This document shows positions 48,046 through 57,829 of a stretch of DNA of 64,000 nt, piece after piece. The translations under genes and the position numbers were made by a program. Every line of letters begins with the position of its first letter. The first letter of the stretch is position 1. The notes under the pieces were generated by a model. That model had not been told where the DNA came from. It was given only the letters and a program-made list of their open reading frames with translations, and ran no database searches. The DNA comes from Varibaculum cambriense (GTDB taxonomy: Bacteria > Actinomycetota > Actinomycetes > Actinomycetales > Actinomycetaceae): the NCBI RefSeq assembly GCF_002848005.1, contig NZ_PKHX01000002.1, forward strand, positions 62,001 to 126,000. Reading direction: 5' to 3'.

Positions 48046-49566
48046 GTGCTTTTATATCTAAATGAGACCAAAACGCTGCTGATTCGTGAGCCTGCATTAA
48101 GCACAATCTCATGTGTTCATAGTACGGTTGCCCATGTGCAAAGTGCGTATGAAGCCGTTAAGCCCGAAGATATAACAGGCAAAGGCGAGGTCAAACCGGA
48201 GGAGGCGCCCTCAGAAGGGCAACCTATACGCAGCACCATTCCGCAGTCTTCCGCTAGCGGCGCCGCTGCAAAACCTTTAGCGAGTGAGAGTGCCACCTCA
48301 AGCGGTGACGAGGACAAGCAGAGCGGGGATTCTCGCGATGCTAGCTCCACCACCCCTGTCCGGCGATCTTTACTGGTTAGAAAACCACAGGGGTTCAGTG
48401 CCGAGGACAGCGCTTCCTCTGCTATCACCGGCGGGGTAACTGCCGTTCCTAACACGGGCAATATTCAAAAGGTTCGCGCTCCTTTGCTGGGGGAAACCGA
48501 CGCTAACGCCCCTGATAGTGATCAACTTACAAAACCGGCCGAAGTTTCCGCGCCAGAGGAAAAGCTCTCTGCGCCCCAGGAAAATCTGCAGCTTCCGGGA
48601 GTAAAAGCCCATACTTCCCGCTTTCGCCGGGTAACGAAAAACGAGTTCTCACACACTAAAAAGCCACACCCCCGCGATGAGCAGGTCCACAAGAGCCAGC
48701 GGAAAGGTAAACAACCCAGCCGTTGGGGCAAATGGGAACGCAAAGGTTGGATCCCCGGTCAAGAAGGTGCCTATGCGATGGCGCTGCTGCCCTACTGGAT
48801 TGGAGTCATAGAGTCTTCGCTACGTCCAGTTCACTGGCTGGTGTTTGCGCTGTGGATTTGCGGCTATTTCACTTTTAATGTGGGAGGAATCTGGCTGCGC
48901 TCCCACCGCAAAGACCGCTACTTCAAGCCCTTACAAATTTATGGGGCTATCACGCTAGTTTTAGGGGTTATTAGCCTGCTGGTGGAGCCAGCGCTTTTAG
49001 AGTGGACATTAGTATTTTTCCCGTTGATAATGATCGCCGTGGTCGAATCAGTACTCCATCGGGAGCGATCTTTATTGGCTCGCACCAGCACCATTTTGGC
49101 GACTGGAATCATGAGCCTAGTTTCCTACGATATCGGCACCCAATTTTCGCGATCTTTCGCCGCTATACCCTGGTTGGAACATACTGCTACCAGTAATGTT
49201 AACTGGGTCGTATCTCCTACCGGGAATCTCCAGGGGTGGGGGTGGATGCTGGTAGTAGCTTGGGTGATCACCTCTTACTACTGGTCAACTATTCCCTATG
49301 TACGTTCTTTAGTTCGCCGGCGAAACTCCCAGTCTTTCTGGTTTTTTTCCATAGGTGCTCATGCGGTATTAACCGCGGTTATCCTGGCATTTTTCATCCT
49401 GGGCTGGGTTACCTGGTGGCACCTGTTGGTGTGGGTTTTTCTGCTGGCGCGTTCGATTGCAGTGCCGCTATTGCAAAAGAAATATCCGCAGGCACTTACG
49501 GTATCGCGGATCGGATTTGCGGAGATAGCGGTGGCGATGCTGATCATTATTACTTTACTGGTGTAA
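48046..49566 (+). CDS. YwiC-like family integral membrane protein with long N-terminal tail
   Basis: Residues 1-235 are a polar, low-complexity tail rich in Ser, Ala, Glu and Pro. From about residue 240 the protein resembles the YwiC-like family, whose members begin with an HGAW-type motif before the first membrane segment; here it reads EGAYAMALLPYWIGV. About nine or ten membrane segments follow to the C-terminus. Function of the family is not established. The start is uncertain: the GTG at 48046 has no good ribosome site and a GTG at 48136 is also possible. Its composition at the N-terminus differs from the membrane part. It converges on the hydrolase gene, with 8 bases between stops. Confidence 0.75.
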   Translation: MLLYLNETKTLLIREPALSTISCVHSTVAHVQSAYEAVKPEDITGKGEVKPEEAPSEGQPIRSTIPQSSASGAAAKPLASESATSSGDEDKQSGDSRDASSTTPVRRSLLVRKPQGFSAEDSASSAITGGVTAVPNTGNIQKVRAPLLGETDANAPDSDQLTKPAEVSAPEEKLSAPQENLQLPGVKAHTSRFRRVTKNEFSHTKKPHPRDEQVHKSQRKGKQPSRWGKWERKGWIPGQEGAYAMALLPYWIGVIESSLRPVHWLVFALWICGYFTFNVGGIWLRSHRKDRYFKPLQIYGAITLVLGVISLLVEPALLEWTLVFFPLIMIAVVESVLHRERSLLARTSTILATGIMSLVSYDIGTQFSRSFAAIPWLEHTATSNVNWVVSPTGNLQGWGWMLVVAWVITSYYWSTIPYVRSLVRRRNSQSFWFFSIGAHAVLTAVILAFFILGWVTWWHLLVWVFLLARSIAVPLLQKKYPQALTVSRIGFAEIAVAMLIIITLLV

Positions 49567-49574
49567 TGCCATTA

Positions 49575-50930
49575 CTAGGATGCGAGCAATCTTTTAATGA
49601 CTCTGGGGTCTGCGGGGCGCGGTGCTTCCATGCGTTGTACTACAAATGATTGCGCAGTCGCTTTGGTAGTCTTATTAATCCCCAAGTTGTGGTTACGAGT
49701 TTCGATAAAACGCGCATAGTCCCCATCTCCTGACCGCTCCCATGCCTTCGCAACCTCGCCATATAGTTCTTTAGCATGGTTGCCTCCCACACTGTGATAG
49801 TTCTGGTAGGTCTGCACCGTGGTCAGGTTGGGAACATTGAGATTTTTTCGTCCATCAAGCCGGGGCACAATATCGGCAGAGTTTTCTAGCGACACCATAT
49901 GCACTCCTGGTGCGGGACGAAAATTACCGATATTAGAACCCATAGTTACCACGCTTTTAACATTGTATTTTTTAGCCAACGCGGGATTTGAACCTAACTG
50001 TGCTGCTACCGCTCCACCCTGCGAATGTCCTATCAGTTCTACCGGTTGTCCGCGGCGATACCCGGCCTGATCTAAGGCGCGAGTGACCGCAATGGTCATA
50101 TCGGAATTTCCTGCCCTACCTCCAGCGTTAGTTTGCAAATTGGTACGCATATCTTGAGGATTTGCTCCATTGACAGTCCAAACCTGGGTACCGCGGATGT
50201 CCACCCGCCAAGCAACTCGATTACCGGTACGGTATTTAACTACCCGCAACTCGCCATGATCGGGAAACGCTTTTGCCTGATTGAACTCGCTGACCAGCCC
50301 AGAAATATTTAAGGGTGCGGAAACTTTTTGGGAGTTTCTGCCGATTTTGTGCGCTACCCACAGCGAACTCGGTCCTTGAAATGCCGCAATCTGCCTGGCG
50401 ACCTCGGCAGATAAGAACTGAATAAGGAATCCTTTAGCGTTTTCACCCTGGTCATTTAAGGCGGCGCGGAACGAATTGTCGCTGATCTGGGAGTTTTTCG
50501 AAACCCACAGCGCAGAATCGTCCCAGGTATCATCAAACGCTTTCCACAAAATCAGTCCCGGAAGACCGCCAACAGCGAGGAAACCGGGAAGCGCATCCAA
50601 CGAAGAACCTAACTGTCGCGCCCGTGCCTCACAATTTTCGTATCGCGTTGCTGCCAGGAACAAATGATTTTGCAGCAATCCCATCTGGAGAGAAAGATTT
50701 ATCGCTGATTCTGCGAGCAGCTGTAAAGCTGAAAGCAATTTCTCGGTAACCGCAATCCGGGGCAAGGTGGCCGCGGCGCTTGCTGCCCGACTGGCAATCC
50801 GTCTGACCTGCAAAATTTTTTCTAAGGTACTGCTTAAACTCTGCGCATTAGCGCGAATAACCGCAGTGTTAATCCCCAGCTGGTGACCGCCAACTACGCT
50901 AATTGGTAGGGAATGATCATCGGTGGACAT
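49575..50930 (-). CDS. Alpha/beta hydrolase (lipase-like) with helical N-terminal domain, possible type VII effector
   Basis: The 451-residue protein has a helical N-terminal region of about 140 residues with regularly spaced Ala/Leu/Ser, resembling the helical hairpins of ESX/WXG-type secreted proteins. A hydrophobic loop (FLAVGGLPGLILW) follows near 118-130. The C-terminal half is an alpha/beta hydrolase. The nucleophile Ser303 is in GHSQGG, the likely acid is in the ADIVPRLDG stretch, and the likely histidine is in NYHSVGGNH. It has no signal peptide. Its gene starts 2 bases after a small helical protein gene, an arrangement seen for secreted effectors and their small partners. The substrate, probably a lipid ester, is inferred. 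Confidence 0.82.
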   Translation of the reverse strand: MSTDDHSLPISVVGGHQLGINTAVIRANAQSLSSTLEKILQVRRIASRAASAAATLPRIAVTEKLLSALQLLAESAINLSLQMGLLQNHLFLAATRYENCEARARQLGSSLDALPGFLAVGGLPGLILWKAFDDTWDDSALWVSKNSQISDNSFRAALNDQGENAKGFLIQFLSAEVARQIAAFQGPSSLWVAHKIGRNSQKVSAPLNISGLVSEFNQAKAFPDHGELRVVKYRTGNRVAWRVDIRGTQVWTVNGANPQDMRTNLQTNAGGRAGNSDMTIAVTRALDQAGYRRGQPVELIGHSQGGAVAAQLGSNPALAKKYNVKSVVTMGSNIGNFRPAPGVHMVSLENSADIVPRLDGRKNLNVPNLTTVQTYQNYHSVGGNHAKELYGEVAKAWERSGDGDYARFIETRNHNLGINKTTKATAQSFVVQRMEAPRPADPRVIKRLLAS

Positions 50931-50932
50931 AG

Positions 50933-51193
50933 TTACTTTCCCGCCTGCTGTAGGGCTAGCAGCGCCGAGATTGCTTCCTGGGCTAAGCTATCGGCTGCCG
51001 CGGCGGCTTTTGCCAGCGCAGTCAGGTTCTGCTCGTTACGCCGCAAAGTTAGTTGCGCGGCTGCTGCTGCATCTGATGTCCACTGTTCCCGCAAATCCAT
51101 CCCGGCCAACTGCATAGCGCCACTGTCTGCCACCAACGCGGCTTGTCGCATATCCATGCTAATAGCGGCCGCAATCGTCACCCCGCCTGCCAT
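50933..51193 (-). CDS. Small helical protein, WXG100-like partner of the hydrolase
   Basis: This 86-residue Ala-rich protein is predicted to be almost entirely helical with a break in the middle near the sequence DLREQWTSD, which holds the only tryptophan. A true W-x-G motif is absent. Size, composition and position just ahead of a hydrolase gene with a helical N-terminus resemble the small partners of type VII secretion substrates. The start has an AAGGGAGAGG site immediately upstream. No secretion machinery genes (EccC, EccD or similar) are in the window, so the link is an inference. Confidence 0.7.
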   Translation of the reverse strand: MAGGVTIAAAISMDMRQAALVADSGAMQLAGMDLREQWTSDAAAAAQLTLRRNEQNLTALAKAAAAADSLAQEAISALLALQQAGK

Positions 51194-51356
51194 ATCCTCT
51201 CCCTTCCTAAGCTGCTGGTTAATCTAACGGGGCAATAATTCGCGAAGCCATTTACAAATAAACAAATTAGGAAAACCAAGTTTTATCTCCGGCTGTGCAA
51301 TATTGCTGCGAGTGGCACTAACGACACCTCTAGCGGTATGAGATAACATAAAACAC

Positions 51357-53252
51357 ATGGTGAACTCCCAAGACAGCCGCCTGAAAGCCGGTCTCAAACT
51401 GCCTTCTAAAGTTGCCGACCCGGTGATTGAGGTCAACCACCTCACCAAAGATTATGTTTCGGGAGCGGGCAAAGTACGCGCTCTAGATAGTGTTTCCATC
51501 GGGATTGCCCGTCGCAAGTTCACCGCGATTATGGGGCCATCTGGGTCTGGGAAATCTACCTTTATGCACTGTTTGGCCGGGTTCGAATCCGCTTCTTCCG
51601 GCTCTATTAAGATTGACGGCACCGAGATCGTAGGGATGAACCAGCGCCGGCTGACTCGTCTCCGCCGTGACCGTATCGGTTTTATTTTTCAGGCATTTAA
51701 CTTGATCCCCACGCTGAGCGCAAAAGAAAATATAGTTTTGCCCTTTGAAATTTCGCGTCGCAAATTTCCGGCAGAACGCTTCGAACAGGTAGTAGCTGCC
51801 TTGGGGCTACAAGATCGTCTAACTCATCGCCCCTCAGAACTTTCTGGCGGGCAACAGCAGCGGGTAGCCTGCGCTCGCGCCCTCCTACAAGATGCGGTGG
51901 TACTTTTTGCGGATGAACCCACGGGAAATCTAGATTCTGAGTCCTCGGAACAAGTACTGCGCTATCTGCGTAAAGCAGTTAATGATTTTGGGCAATCAGT
52001 AGTGATGGTAACGCACGAGGCAGCGGCGGCCGCCTATGCTGATCGCGTCCTGTTTCTATCCGATGGCAAAATTGTGGCCGAACTTGATAATCCGGAACGC
52101 GAAGGGATATTGGCGGCTCAAACCGAATTACCGGCGTTTGTGGCGGCGCACTCGCAACTTAAGACAGAAAATGGTGCGACTCAATCAGTAGATGATCTCC
52201 CGCAATCTCCCTCTTTCTTGCCGGCCGGAGCCAAATCGGGCGCCTGGCCAGATCGGGAAAAAATGCAGGCTCGCCTAGCGAACTTACAATTGGCCAGAGG
52301 GGCACAAGTGGAAGTGCCGCCTAACCCCACTGCCGCGAATAAGATCGGGGGTATAGATGCTGGGGCTTTGCACGCCTTAATGGGAGCGGGAAAACCGGTA
52401 GTACCGGCAGAGTTACGTACCCGGGAGGGCGCGCGAAAGGTACTAGCTAAAAACCGGGAACCGGCGGCACCAGAAAAGAAGAACAACCCGCCGGTAAAAG
52501 CGGCAGCACCCCAAAACGTCCCTAAGCGAAACCATTCCGCCGCCTCAAAAACGCCCAATACCCGCTTGAGTGGAAGCGTGTGGGAAACCCGCGATGAACG
52601 CGGCACTACCTGGCAGGGGTGGACTCCCAAACCGGGACAGAAGACTACCAAAGAAGATAAACCGGAGCGGCGAGACCCCGCAAAAACCGTAACTAAACCA
52701 GAGCCTACGCCCTCGCCGCGCCCCCACGCCCCGGTAAAACCACCTGCCACCTCACCTCGCAGCTTTGAAGCCAGCAAGGTTTCTCCTAAAGCGCCCAGGA
52801 AAAATACCAGCCAGAAAACTGATAATGAGCGCTGGTCAGGATTATATTCCGTGTTTTCCAATCCGGTGGCAGAAACTACCGGATTTTGGGAGGGCGCCGC
52901 GGATGGCACCGCCTCTGGGGAAAGTTCGCGCACTGAAAAAACCAAAGTGGCAGCTATAAACCATTCCCAGGAGAATGCAGCTGCGGCCGTCGCGAAAGAG
53001 ATCTCGGGCAAGCAGGCAGCTGATACCACCCAGGAAAAGGTAGCCGCTAGCGAGGCAGACACTAAAGAATCTGCGGAAAATCGGGAGCCCGCAGCCGAAG
53101 TCAAAGCAGCTAAATCGGTTCCGCGCACTCCGGAAGACACTTTAAATCAGGAAAAGCAGCGTTTGCTCGCCATGATTAAGAAGGCTGAAGCGCTCCTGGA
53201 TTCCTCGCAAGATGCGATCGACTCCTTTGAGACCCCTCAGGATAAGGCATGA
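51357..53252 (+). CDS. MacB-type ABC transporter ATPase with long C-terminal tail
   Basis: Residues 1-255 are a complete ABC ATPase: Walker [10 protein letters not shown] (60-68), the [12 protein letters not shown]-loop region, LSGGQQQR, Walker B ending in DE, and VMVTHE. It is closely similar to the ATPase at the window's left edge. About 375 further residues follow, a Lys/Pro/Ala/Ser/Thr-rich and highly charged, presumably disordered tail that ends with a helical segment ([20 protein letters not shown]). Such a tail is unusual for this family. The gene overlaps the permease gene by four bases (ATGA), so the two are translationally coupled. The tail is in the cytoplasm and might bind a partner or regulator. 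Confidence 0.93.
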   Translation: MVNSQDSRLKAGLKLPSKVADPVIEVNHLTKDYVSGAGKVRALDSVSIGIARRKFTAIMGPSGSGKSTFMHCLAGFESASSGSIKIDGTEIVGMNQRRLTRLRRDRIGFIFQAFNLIPTLSAKENIVLPFEISRRKFPAERFEQVVAALGLQDRLTHRPSELSGGQQQRVACARALLQDAVVLFADEPTGNLDSESSEQVLRYLRKAVNDFGQSVVMVTHEAAAAAYADRVLFLSDGKIVAELDNPEREGILAAQTELPAFVAAHSQLKTENGATQSVDDLPQSPSFLPAGAKSGAWPDREKMQARLANLQLARGAQVEVPPNPTAANKIGGIDAGALHALMGAGKPVVPAELRTREGARKVLAKNREPAAPEKKNNPPVKAAAPQNVPKRNHSAASKTPNTRLSGSVWETRDERGTTWQGWTPKPGQKTTKEDKPERRDPAKTVTKPEPTPSPRPHAPVKPPATSPRSFEASKVSPKAPRKNTSQKTDNERWSGLYSVFSNPVAETTGFWEGAADGTASGESSRTEKTKVAAINHSQENAAAAVAKEISGKQAADTTQEKVAASEADTKESAENREPAAEVKAAKSVPRTPEDTLNQEKQRLLAMIKKAEALLDSSQDAIDSFETPQDKA

Positions 53253-55804
53253 TTAGGATAGCTTGGCGCAACTTGCGTGCCCACCTGCGACGTTTCCAAA
53301 TGTCGCTACTGGCGGTGGTACTAGGAGTGGCTTTCTTATCGGGAATTTTTGCGCTGCGCGCTACCCTGGCCGATTCCTATAATTCTTTGGTTGCGTCCAC
53401 CAATACCTATCAGTATTACCTGGTAGGAAAAACGCAGGGCGAAAAAGTGGAGGGACAGGCTCCCGTGCGAGAAAGCCTACCCCTAAAGACCGTGCACCAA
53501 GCAGAAAAGATATCAGGGGTCAAGTATGCCGACCCATACCTTGTGGACGTGTGCATGTTGGCTGACCAGGACAATAAGCGTCTGGGTAAAGGCGGACAAG
53601 TCTCCGTTTTGCAGGTAATTTATCCGGGGCACGCTCCCCAGCCTCGCTTGTTAAAAGGACAAGCTCCCCACGGTGAACAAGAAGTTGCTCTAGAAGAATC
53701 TGCAGCTAAACGCCTAGGCATAACTACCGGCCAAAAGCTGAAGGTTTACGTTTCTAGCGAAGGTAAAACCGCTACCGTCAGCGGGATTTATCGCTTCCCC
53801 TCCCCGGTTAGCTTCACCAACTATGTCTTTGTCGATGCTGATGGCTTCGTGCCCCTCACCCAAAAGCCTGCGCCGCTAGCCACCAACGCTGTCGGTATCA
53901 CCGCTGAAAAGGGGATATCCTCCCAGAAGCTGCGCGCCTCCCTCAATAACGAGTTTTCGGATACTGCGCAAGTAATGAGCCAAGCCGAATACAACGATGA
54001 AATAAACGCGGCAGCTAATAGCTCCCTAGATTTTGTCAACGTATTCCTGCTGGTATTCGCGGCAATCGCCCTATTTGTAGGGGCGTTTATTATTAGCAAC
54101 ACTTTCCAAATGATGGTGCGCGCCCAGCAACCACAATTTGCGATGCTGCGAGCAATCGGAGCTGGCGGAGGACAAGTCTTTTCGATTGTGGCACTGCAAG
54201 GTTTGCTAGTGGGCACCCTAGGTTCCCTGATCGGGGTAGGAGCCGGATATCTACTCACCCGCGTGGTTTCCTGGGGTTTGGCGAAAGCCGGATTCGAGGC
54301 ATTACAAATCGTCTGGTCATGGTCGATTACCCTCCTGGCTTTAACAGTGGGCATTCTGGTGACGGTAATCGGTTCCCTCTGGCCCGCCAGGTCAGCAGCG
54401 CTAACTCCTCCGGTTGAGGCGATGCGGCAAAACACGCAAACTCAAAAGCCAGTGTGGCCCCGCGCGATTATGGGAGCGGTGGTACTGGCGTTCGCGGTAG
54501 GACTGCTGGCGTGGGCCTGTTCTGATAGCGGGCAAAGTGGCCTGCGGCTAGGGATCGGCGCCGCACTATTCTTGCTGGCTATGCTGATTTTAGTTGCTCC
54601 GCTATCGGCAGTAATAGTTAAAGCCTTAGCGGGACTTATCTGGTGGTTGCGTCCTCATGCCCGCCTAGCGATGCGCACCTTGACTGCCAACCTGCGACAA
54701 ACTGCCAATACGGCCGCCGCCCTGATGATCGGGGTGGCCCTGGTAGCAGTGGGAGCGACATTGGCTGCCTCTACTAAAGCCTCCACCAAATCGGTAATAG
54801 ATCAGCAGATAAACGCCGATTTAGTGGTCAGTACGGATCCTACTGTTGTTTCACTTTCTCCTAGCCTTTTAAATAAAGCCGCCAAAGTGTCTGGGGTAGA
54901 ACAGGTTGATCTTATGACCGGGATCGGTCTGTTTAGGATGACAGTTCCGGGGAAGAATCCGGAGCAAACCATGTTGCAAGTGACCTATCCGCAGTTCCAG
55001 CGCTACATAAAGGTGGACGCCATTACCGGTTCAACCGCAGACTATTTCTCTCAGCCACCCTCGTCTCCTAGGGCGCTGGTTTCTAGCGCTTGGGCTAAAT
55101 CTCAAGGGCTCGCCCCGGGGGACAAGATTCAGCTAGGCGGGATTCACGGGGCCGAAACAGTTACCATCGCTGCCACTGTCGACACCGGATTCATATTCCT
55201 GGATGTGATGGTACCTCACTCCCTGGCCAGCAAACTAGGTCCAGAAGCAGCCGATATTACTACCAGCGCCGCCATCGAGATTAAAGATGGGGCTGACCGG
55301 GCTCAAGTACAACGCGAGGTACAAAAAGTAGTTACCAAAAACCCCTTTATGGTGGTACAAACCCATAAGGAAGCGGCAGATAGAGTGGCAGCTACGGTAG
55401 ATCAGGTTTTGTCAGTCCTGTACGCCCTGCTCGCATTATCACTGGTAATCGCCGCTTTAGGGATTATGAATACGCTATCGCTTTCAGTACAGCAACGCTT
55501 TAGAGAACTGGGGCTAATCCGCACCGTGGGGCTTTCTTCCCGGGGGCTATCCCTGATGATTACCGTCGAGTCGGTGCTGATTACGCTGGCAGGTACCCTC
55601 CTGGGGATAGGTGGCGGGGTCTGCCTGGCAGTGTTCCTTTGCCGTTACCTAGCCGACCGGGGGATCAGCATTATCGAGATACCCTGGGGCTCGCTAGGGT
55701 TAATTTGTTTGCTGGCGGTACTGGTGGGAACGATTGCCGCGCTACTGCCGGCACGTCGCGCTCGGAGGATGCCGGTCTTAGAGGCGATCTCCACTAACGA
55801 TTAG
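53249..55804 (+). CDS. FtsX/MacB-type ABC transporter permease
   Basis: The 851-residue membrane component has an N-terminal membrane segment (about 15-35), a first extracellular domain, an FtsX block from about residue 255 with the loop QPQFAMLRAIGAGGGQV, a central pair of membrane segments near 395-460, a second extracellular domain, and a C-terminal FtsX block from about 715 with RFRELGLIRTVGLS. It shares its architecture with the permease at 520-3366 but lacks the acidic insert. The start codon overlaps the stop of the ATPase gene. The substrate is unknown; export of a lipid, peptide or antimicrobial is the usual role. Confidence 0.94.
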   Translation: MIRIAWRNLRAHLRRFQMSLLAVVLGVAFLSGIFALRATLADSYNSLVASTNTYQYYLVGKTQGEKVEGQAPVRESLPLKTVHQAEKISGVKYADPYLVDVCMLADQDNKRLGKGGQVSVLQVIYPGHAPQPRLLKGQAPHGEQEVALEESAAKRLGITTGQKLKVYVSSEGKTATVSGIYRFPSPVSFTNYVFVDADGFVPLTQKPAPLATNAVGITAEKGISSQKLRASLNNEFSDTAQVMSQAEYNDEINAAANSSLDFVNVFLLVFAAIALFVGAFIISNTFQMMVRAQQPQFAMLRAIGAGGGQVFSIVALQGLLVGTLGSLIGVGAGYLLTRVVSWGLAKAGFEALQIVWSWSITLLALTVGILVTVIGSLWPARSAALTPPVEAMRQNTQTQKPVWPRAIMGAVVLAFAVGLLAWACSDSGQSGLRLGIGAALFLLAMLILVAPLSAVIVKALAGLIWWLRPHARLAMRTLTANLRQTANTAAALMIGVALVAVGATLAASTKASTKSVIDQQINADLVVSTDPTVVSLSPSLLNKAAKVSGVEQVDLMTGIGLFRMTVPGKNPEQTMLQVTYPQFQRYIKVDAITGSTADYFSQPPSSPRALVSSAWAKSQGLAPGDKIQLGGIHGAETVTIAATVDTGFIFLDVMVPHSLASKLGPEAADITTSAAIEIKDGADRAQVQREVQKVVTKNPFMVVQTHKEAADRVAATVDQVLSVLYALLALSLVIAALGIMNTLSLSVQQRFRELGLIRTVGLSSRGLSLMITVESVLITLAGTLLGIGGGVCLAVFLCRYLADRGISIIEIPWGSLGLICLLAVLVGTIAALLPARRARRMPVLEAISTND

Positions 55805-55883
55805 CGCCTAATAGCAAAGCAGAAACCCCGCCTAATTGCGCAGAGCCTTAAAGATTACCGGTTACTAGCACCGGCGCAGCTTA

Positions 55884-56084
55884 TCAATTAAACCAATCGT
55901 CGTCGGTTGCGGACGGAATATGTTTACGCCAATCGTCGTAATCATCGCCGTTATCTTCTTCGGCTTGATCGCGTTGCTTAGCCTGCAGCTCGCGCTGCAA
56001 CGCTTCATAGTCCGTCTCGGGACTGTAGTACTTTAACTTACGCGCTACTTTTGTCTGTTTAGCCTTTTGACGGCCGCGCCCCAT
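55884..56084 (-). CDS. DUF3073 family protein
   Basis: This 66-residue protein has the family's basic N-terminus (MGRGRQKAKQTKVARKLKYYSP) and acidic, Asp/Trp-containing C-terminus (DDYDDWRKH, ending DDDWFN). DUF3073 proteins are widespread in Actinobacteria and have no known function. The start is supported by a GGAGGGGG site. It is transcribed alone on the minus strand. Confidence 0.93.
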   Translation of the reverse strand: MGRGRQKAKQTKVARKLKYYSPETDYEALQRELQAKQRDQAEEDNGDDYDDWRKHIPSATDDDWFN

Positions 56085-56263
56085 GGCGTGACCCCCTCCA
56101 CAATAATCACGGGTACGTTAAACGCACCCAAAAACTTCTAAAATGTTCTGTATAAAAAGATACCCCATTACGGGCGCCAAAACCATTTGAATCGTCAGGT
56201 GAGGTTAATGACACCAGACAGCAATGGCAATAGCCGTACTTTATAAATACCTAGCCTTTAGGG

Positions 56264-56545
56264 TTACTTTAGAATCCGCCGCACCAGCAGAGCGCCTAGC
56301 GCTAAGACTCCCCCCGCAGCTAAGGCCACCTTTCCCAAGGCTTCTGGCTTGCCGGTACTGGCCTCCTGCACGGTATCTTGAGCCTTATCCGCCAAGGCGC
56401 GCGCCTTCTTTTGAGCATCGGCTTTTGCCCGCTCCACATTCGCCTTTGGAGAAAAATAATCGGAAAGTTCCTCTACGGTGCCACTTAAATCTGCCCGGGC
56501 AGCTTCGAGATCTGCCTTAATCTGATTTTCGCTGCGTGCTGCCAT
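56264..56545 (-). CDS. DUF3618 family small membrane protein
   Basis: The 93-residue protein opens with the DUF3618 pattern (IKADLEAARADLSGTVEELSDYFSP), an amphipathic helix. An Ala/Lys-rich helical stretch and one C-terminal membrane helix (about 69-90, ending RRILK) follow. Such proteins usually lie next to phage-holin-like superfamily genes in Actinobacteria. Here it follows that gene after one base, so they form an operon. An envelope-associated role is likely but not defined. Confidence 0.9.
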   Translation of the reverse strand: MAARSENQIKADLEAARADLSGTVEELSDYFSPKANVERAKADAQKKARALADKAQDTVQEASTGKPEALGKVALAAGGVLALGALLVRRILK

Positions 56546-56546
56546 T

Positions 56547-57221
56547 TTATTCCAAGCCTTTCTTTACCGCCGCAATACCTTCTTTTATACCTTCTTGGGG
56601 CTCTGGTTTTTCAGAAATTCCTTTTTGCAAAGAAGCCTTGCCTACCAGCGCCAAAATCAACAGCAGCACCAAAAGGATGCCGGCAACAATCAGTTTCGCC
56701 GCCCATTCTGGTACTACCAGCGCCAGTGCCGCTGCTACTGCCCCAAATAGGAACCCCAACATATAGAGGGCGAGCACCCCGGCTACAGCTAGCAGGGCAA
56801 TTCCCACCCCGGAGCGTTTGGCCATGTTCGTGGCCTTCACCTTAGCCAGCTCAATCTCACCTTTTACCAAGGCCTGCACCTGGTCAGATAGCTTTGAAAC
56901 TAGATTTCCCAGGTTAGGACGTCCAGATGCAGTTTCTACCGCCGCAGAACCAACCGGTTTGCCGGCAGCCTCTTTATCACCGCCATTTTCCGACGCAGCT
57001 GGCTTCGGAGATACATAGCGGGGAACGCCTTTGTTACCCCTATCGGGAGCACTATCCGCTGCCGCCTGAGGAGCAGCAGATCCCTGCGGAGATACTCCAT
57101 TTTGGGGCGAGTGGTAACCGGGAGTTGCCGGAACTCCCGGAGTTGCCCGATGCTCCGGCGGAGTTCCGGGTGCCGAATGATATCCGGGAGTAGGCGGTAT
57201 TGGCCGCTGTGAATCTGACAT
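56547..57221 (-). CDS. Phage holin family-like (Holin-X) membrane protein
   Basis: The first 110 residues are Pro/Gly/Ser-rich, with short repeats such as TPGYHS. From about residue 110 comes LGNLVSKLSDQVQALVKGEIELAKVKA, typical of the actinobacterial holin-like superfamily, then two membrane segments (about 143-165 and 172-192) and a short polar C-terminus. Despite the name these proteins are chromosomal and not part of a prophage. I chose the ATG at 57221, which has an AGGAGC site, over the ATG at 57242. The DUF3618 gene follows directly. Confidence 0.85.
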   Translation of the reverse strand: MSDSQRPIPPTPGYHSAPGTPPEHRATPGVPATPGYHSPQNGVSPQGSAAPQAAADSAPDRGNKGVPRYVSPKPAASENGGDKEAAGKPVGSAAVETASGRPNLGNLVSKLSDQVQALVKGEIELAKVKATNMAKRSGVGIALLAVAGVLALYMLGFLFGAVAAALALVVPEWAAKLIVAGILLVLLLILALVGKASLQKGISEKPEPQEGIKEGIAAVKKGLE

Positions 57222-57363
57222 TTTCAAATCGCTCCTATCCATTGCTGAGAGCTGTTCCTTGTAGTAACCATATTCTAAGCTATAAGCAGTTTCTATAGTT
57301 GAGCAGAGTTTCCCCCTTAGCGAATCAGGCTCCCGCGGCCCGCCACTAACCGCCCGCTACCCC

Positions 57364-57735
57364 CTAACTACGCGGGCACGGCAAGGAAAATACCGGCAAA
57401 TAGGTAGTTAAATCTGAGCCCACGCCCGTGGCATTAATTTTCTTACTATTCACGGCTTTTTCCCAGGTCAAGATGCCGGTGGCTAGGGAGAGCCAAGTGT
57501 CAGTTTTCATTTCCACCACCGCTGGCGGGGTTCCGCGCCGATGTACAGTTCCCGTGCCGATCTGTACTGCCCCAAAAGGTGGCACCCGCACCTCTACCGC
57601 CTGCCCCGGATGACGCTGAGCTAAAACTTGCAAGCTGTAACGTACCGCCGTGCCTTGATCTACCCGGCTAGCATTTCCCCGATTCCAAGCCGCCAAAGCC
57701 GCCTGCCCGTCCTCCGCAGAAATTTTTCGCCCCAA
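57364..57735 (-). CDS. Sterol-carrier family protein
   Basis: The 123-residue protein resembles the small actinobacterial sterol-carrier-like family, with GQAVEVRVPPFGAVQIG and the conserved METDTWLSLATG-like stretch (here MKTDTWLSLATGILTWEKA) near residues 75-93. The likely role is binding of a hydrophobic ligand, which is not known. The start is a TTG (57733-57735), chosen because an AGGAGG site lies 6 bases upstream. It is divergent from the MFS transporter gene. No steroid genes are nearby. Confidence 0.85.
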   Translation of the reverse strand: MGRKISAEDGQAALAAWNRGNASRVDQGTAVRYSLQVLAQRHPGQAVEVRVPPFGAVQIGTGTVHRRGTPPAVVEMKTDTWLSLATGILTWEKAVNSKKINATGVGSDLTTYLPVFSLPCPRS

Positions 57736-57829
57736 AACCGGCCTCCTAAGTTACTAACTGGGCGACACTGAGCGCGCCCTGGCTGCCTTTACTAACGCTT
57801 TTAAGCCGCCACCCCTTAGGCTATAACCG

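Noticed and set aside
51224..51448. A minus-strand open frame of 74 codons overlapping the start of the ABC ATPase gene.
   Set aside because: It overlaps the ATPase N-terminus, has no ribosome site and no recognisable features.
51579..51590. A GGGTTCGAATCC sequence that looks like the T-arm of a tRNA gene.
   Set aside because: It lies inside the well-supported ABC ATPase gene, codes for conserved residues just after Walker A, and has no acceptor or anticodon stem around it.
56547..57221. A holin-like gene suggesting prophage remnants.
   Set aside because: It is of the chromosomal actinobacterial type next to DUF3618, and no other phage gene is present.
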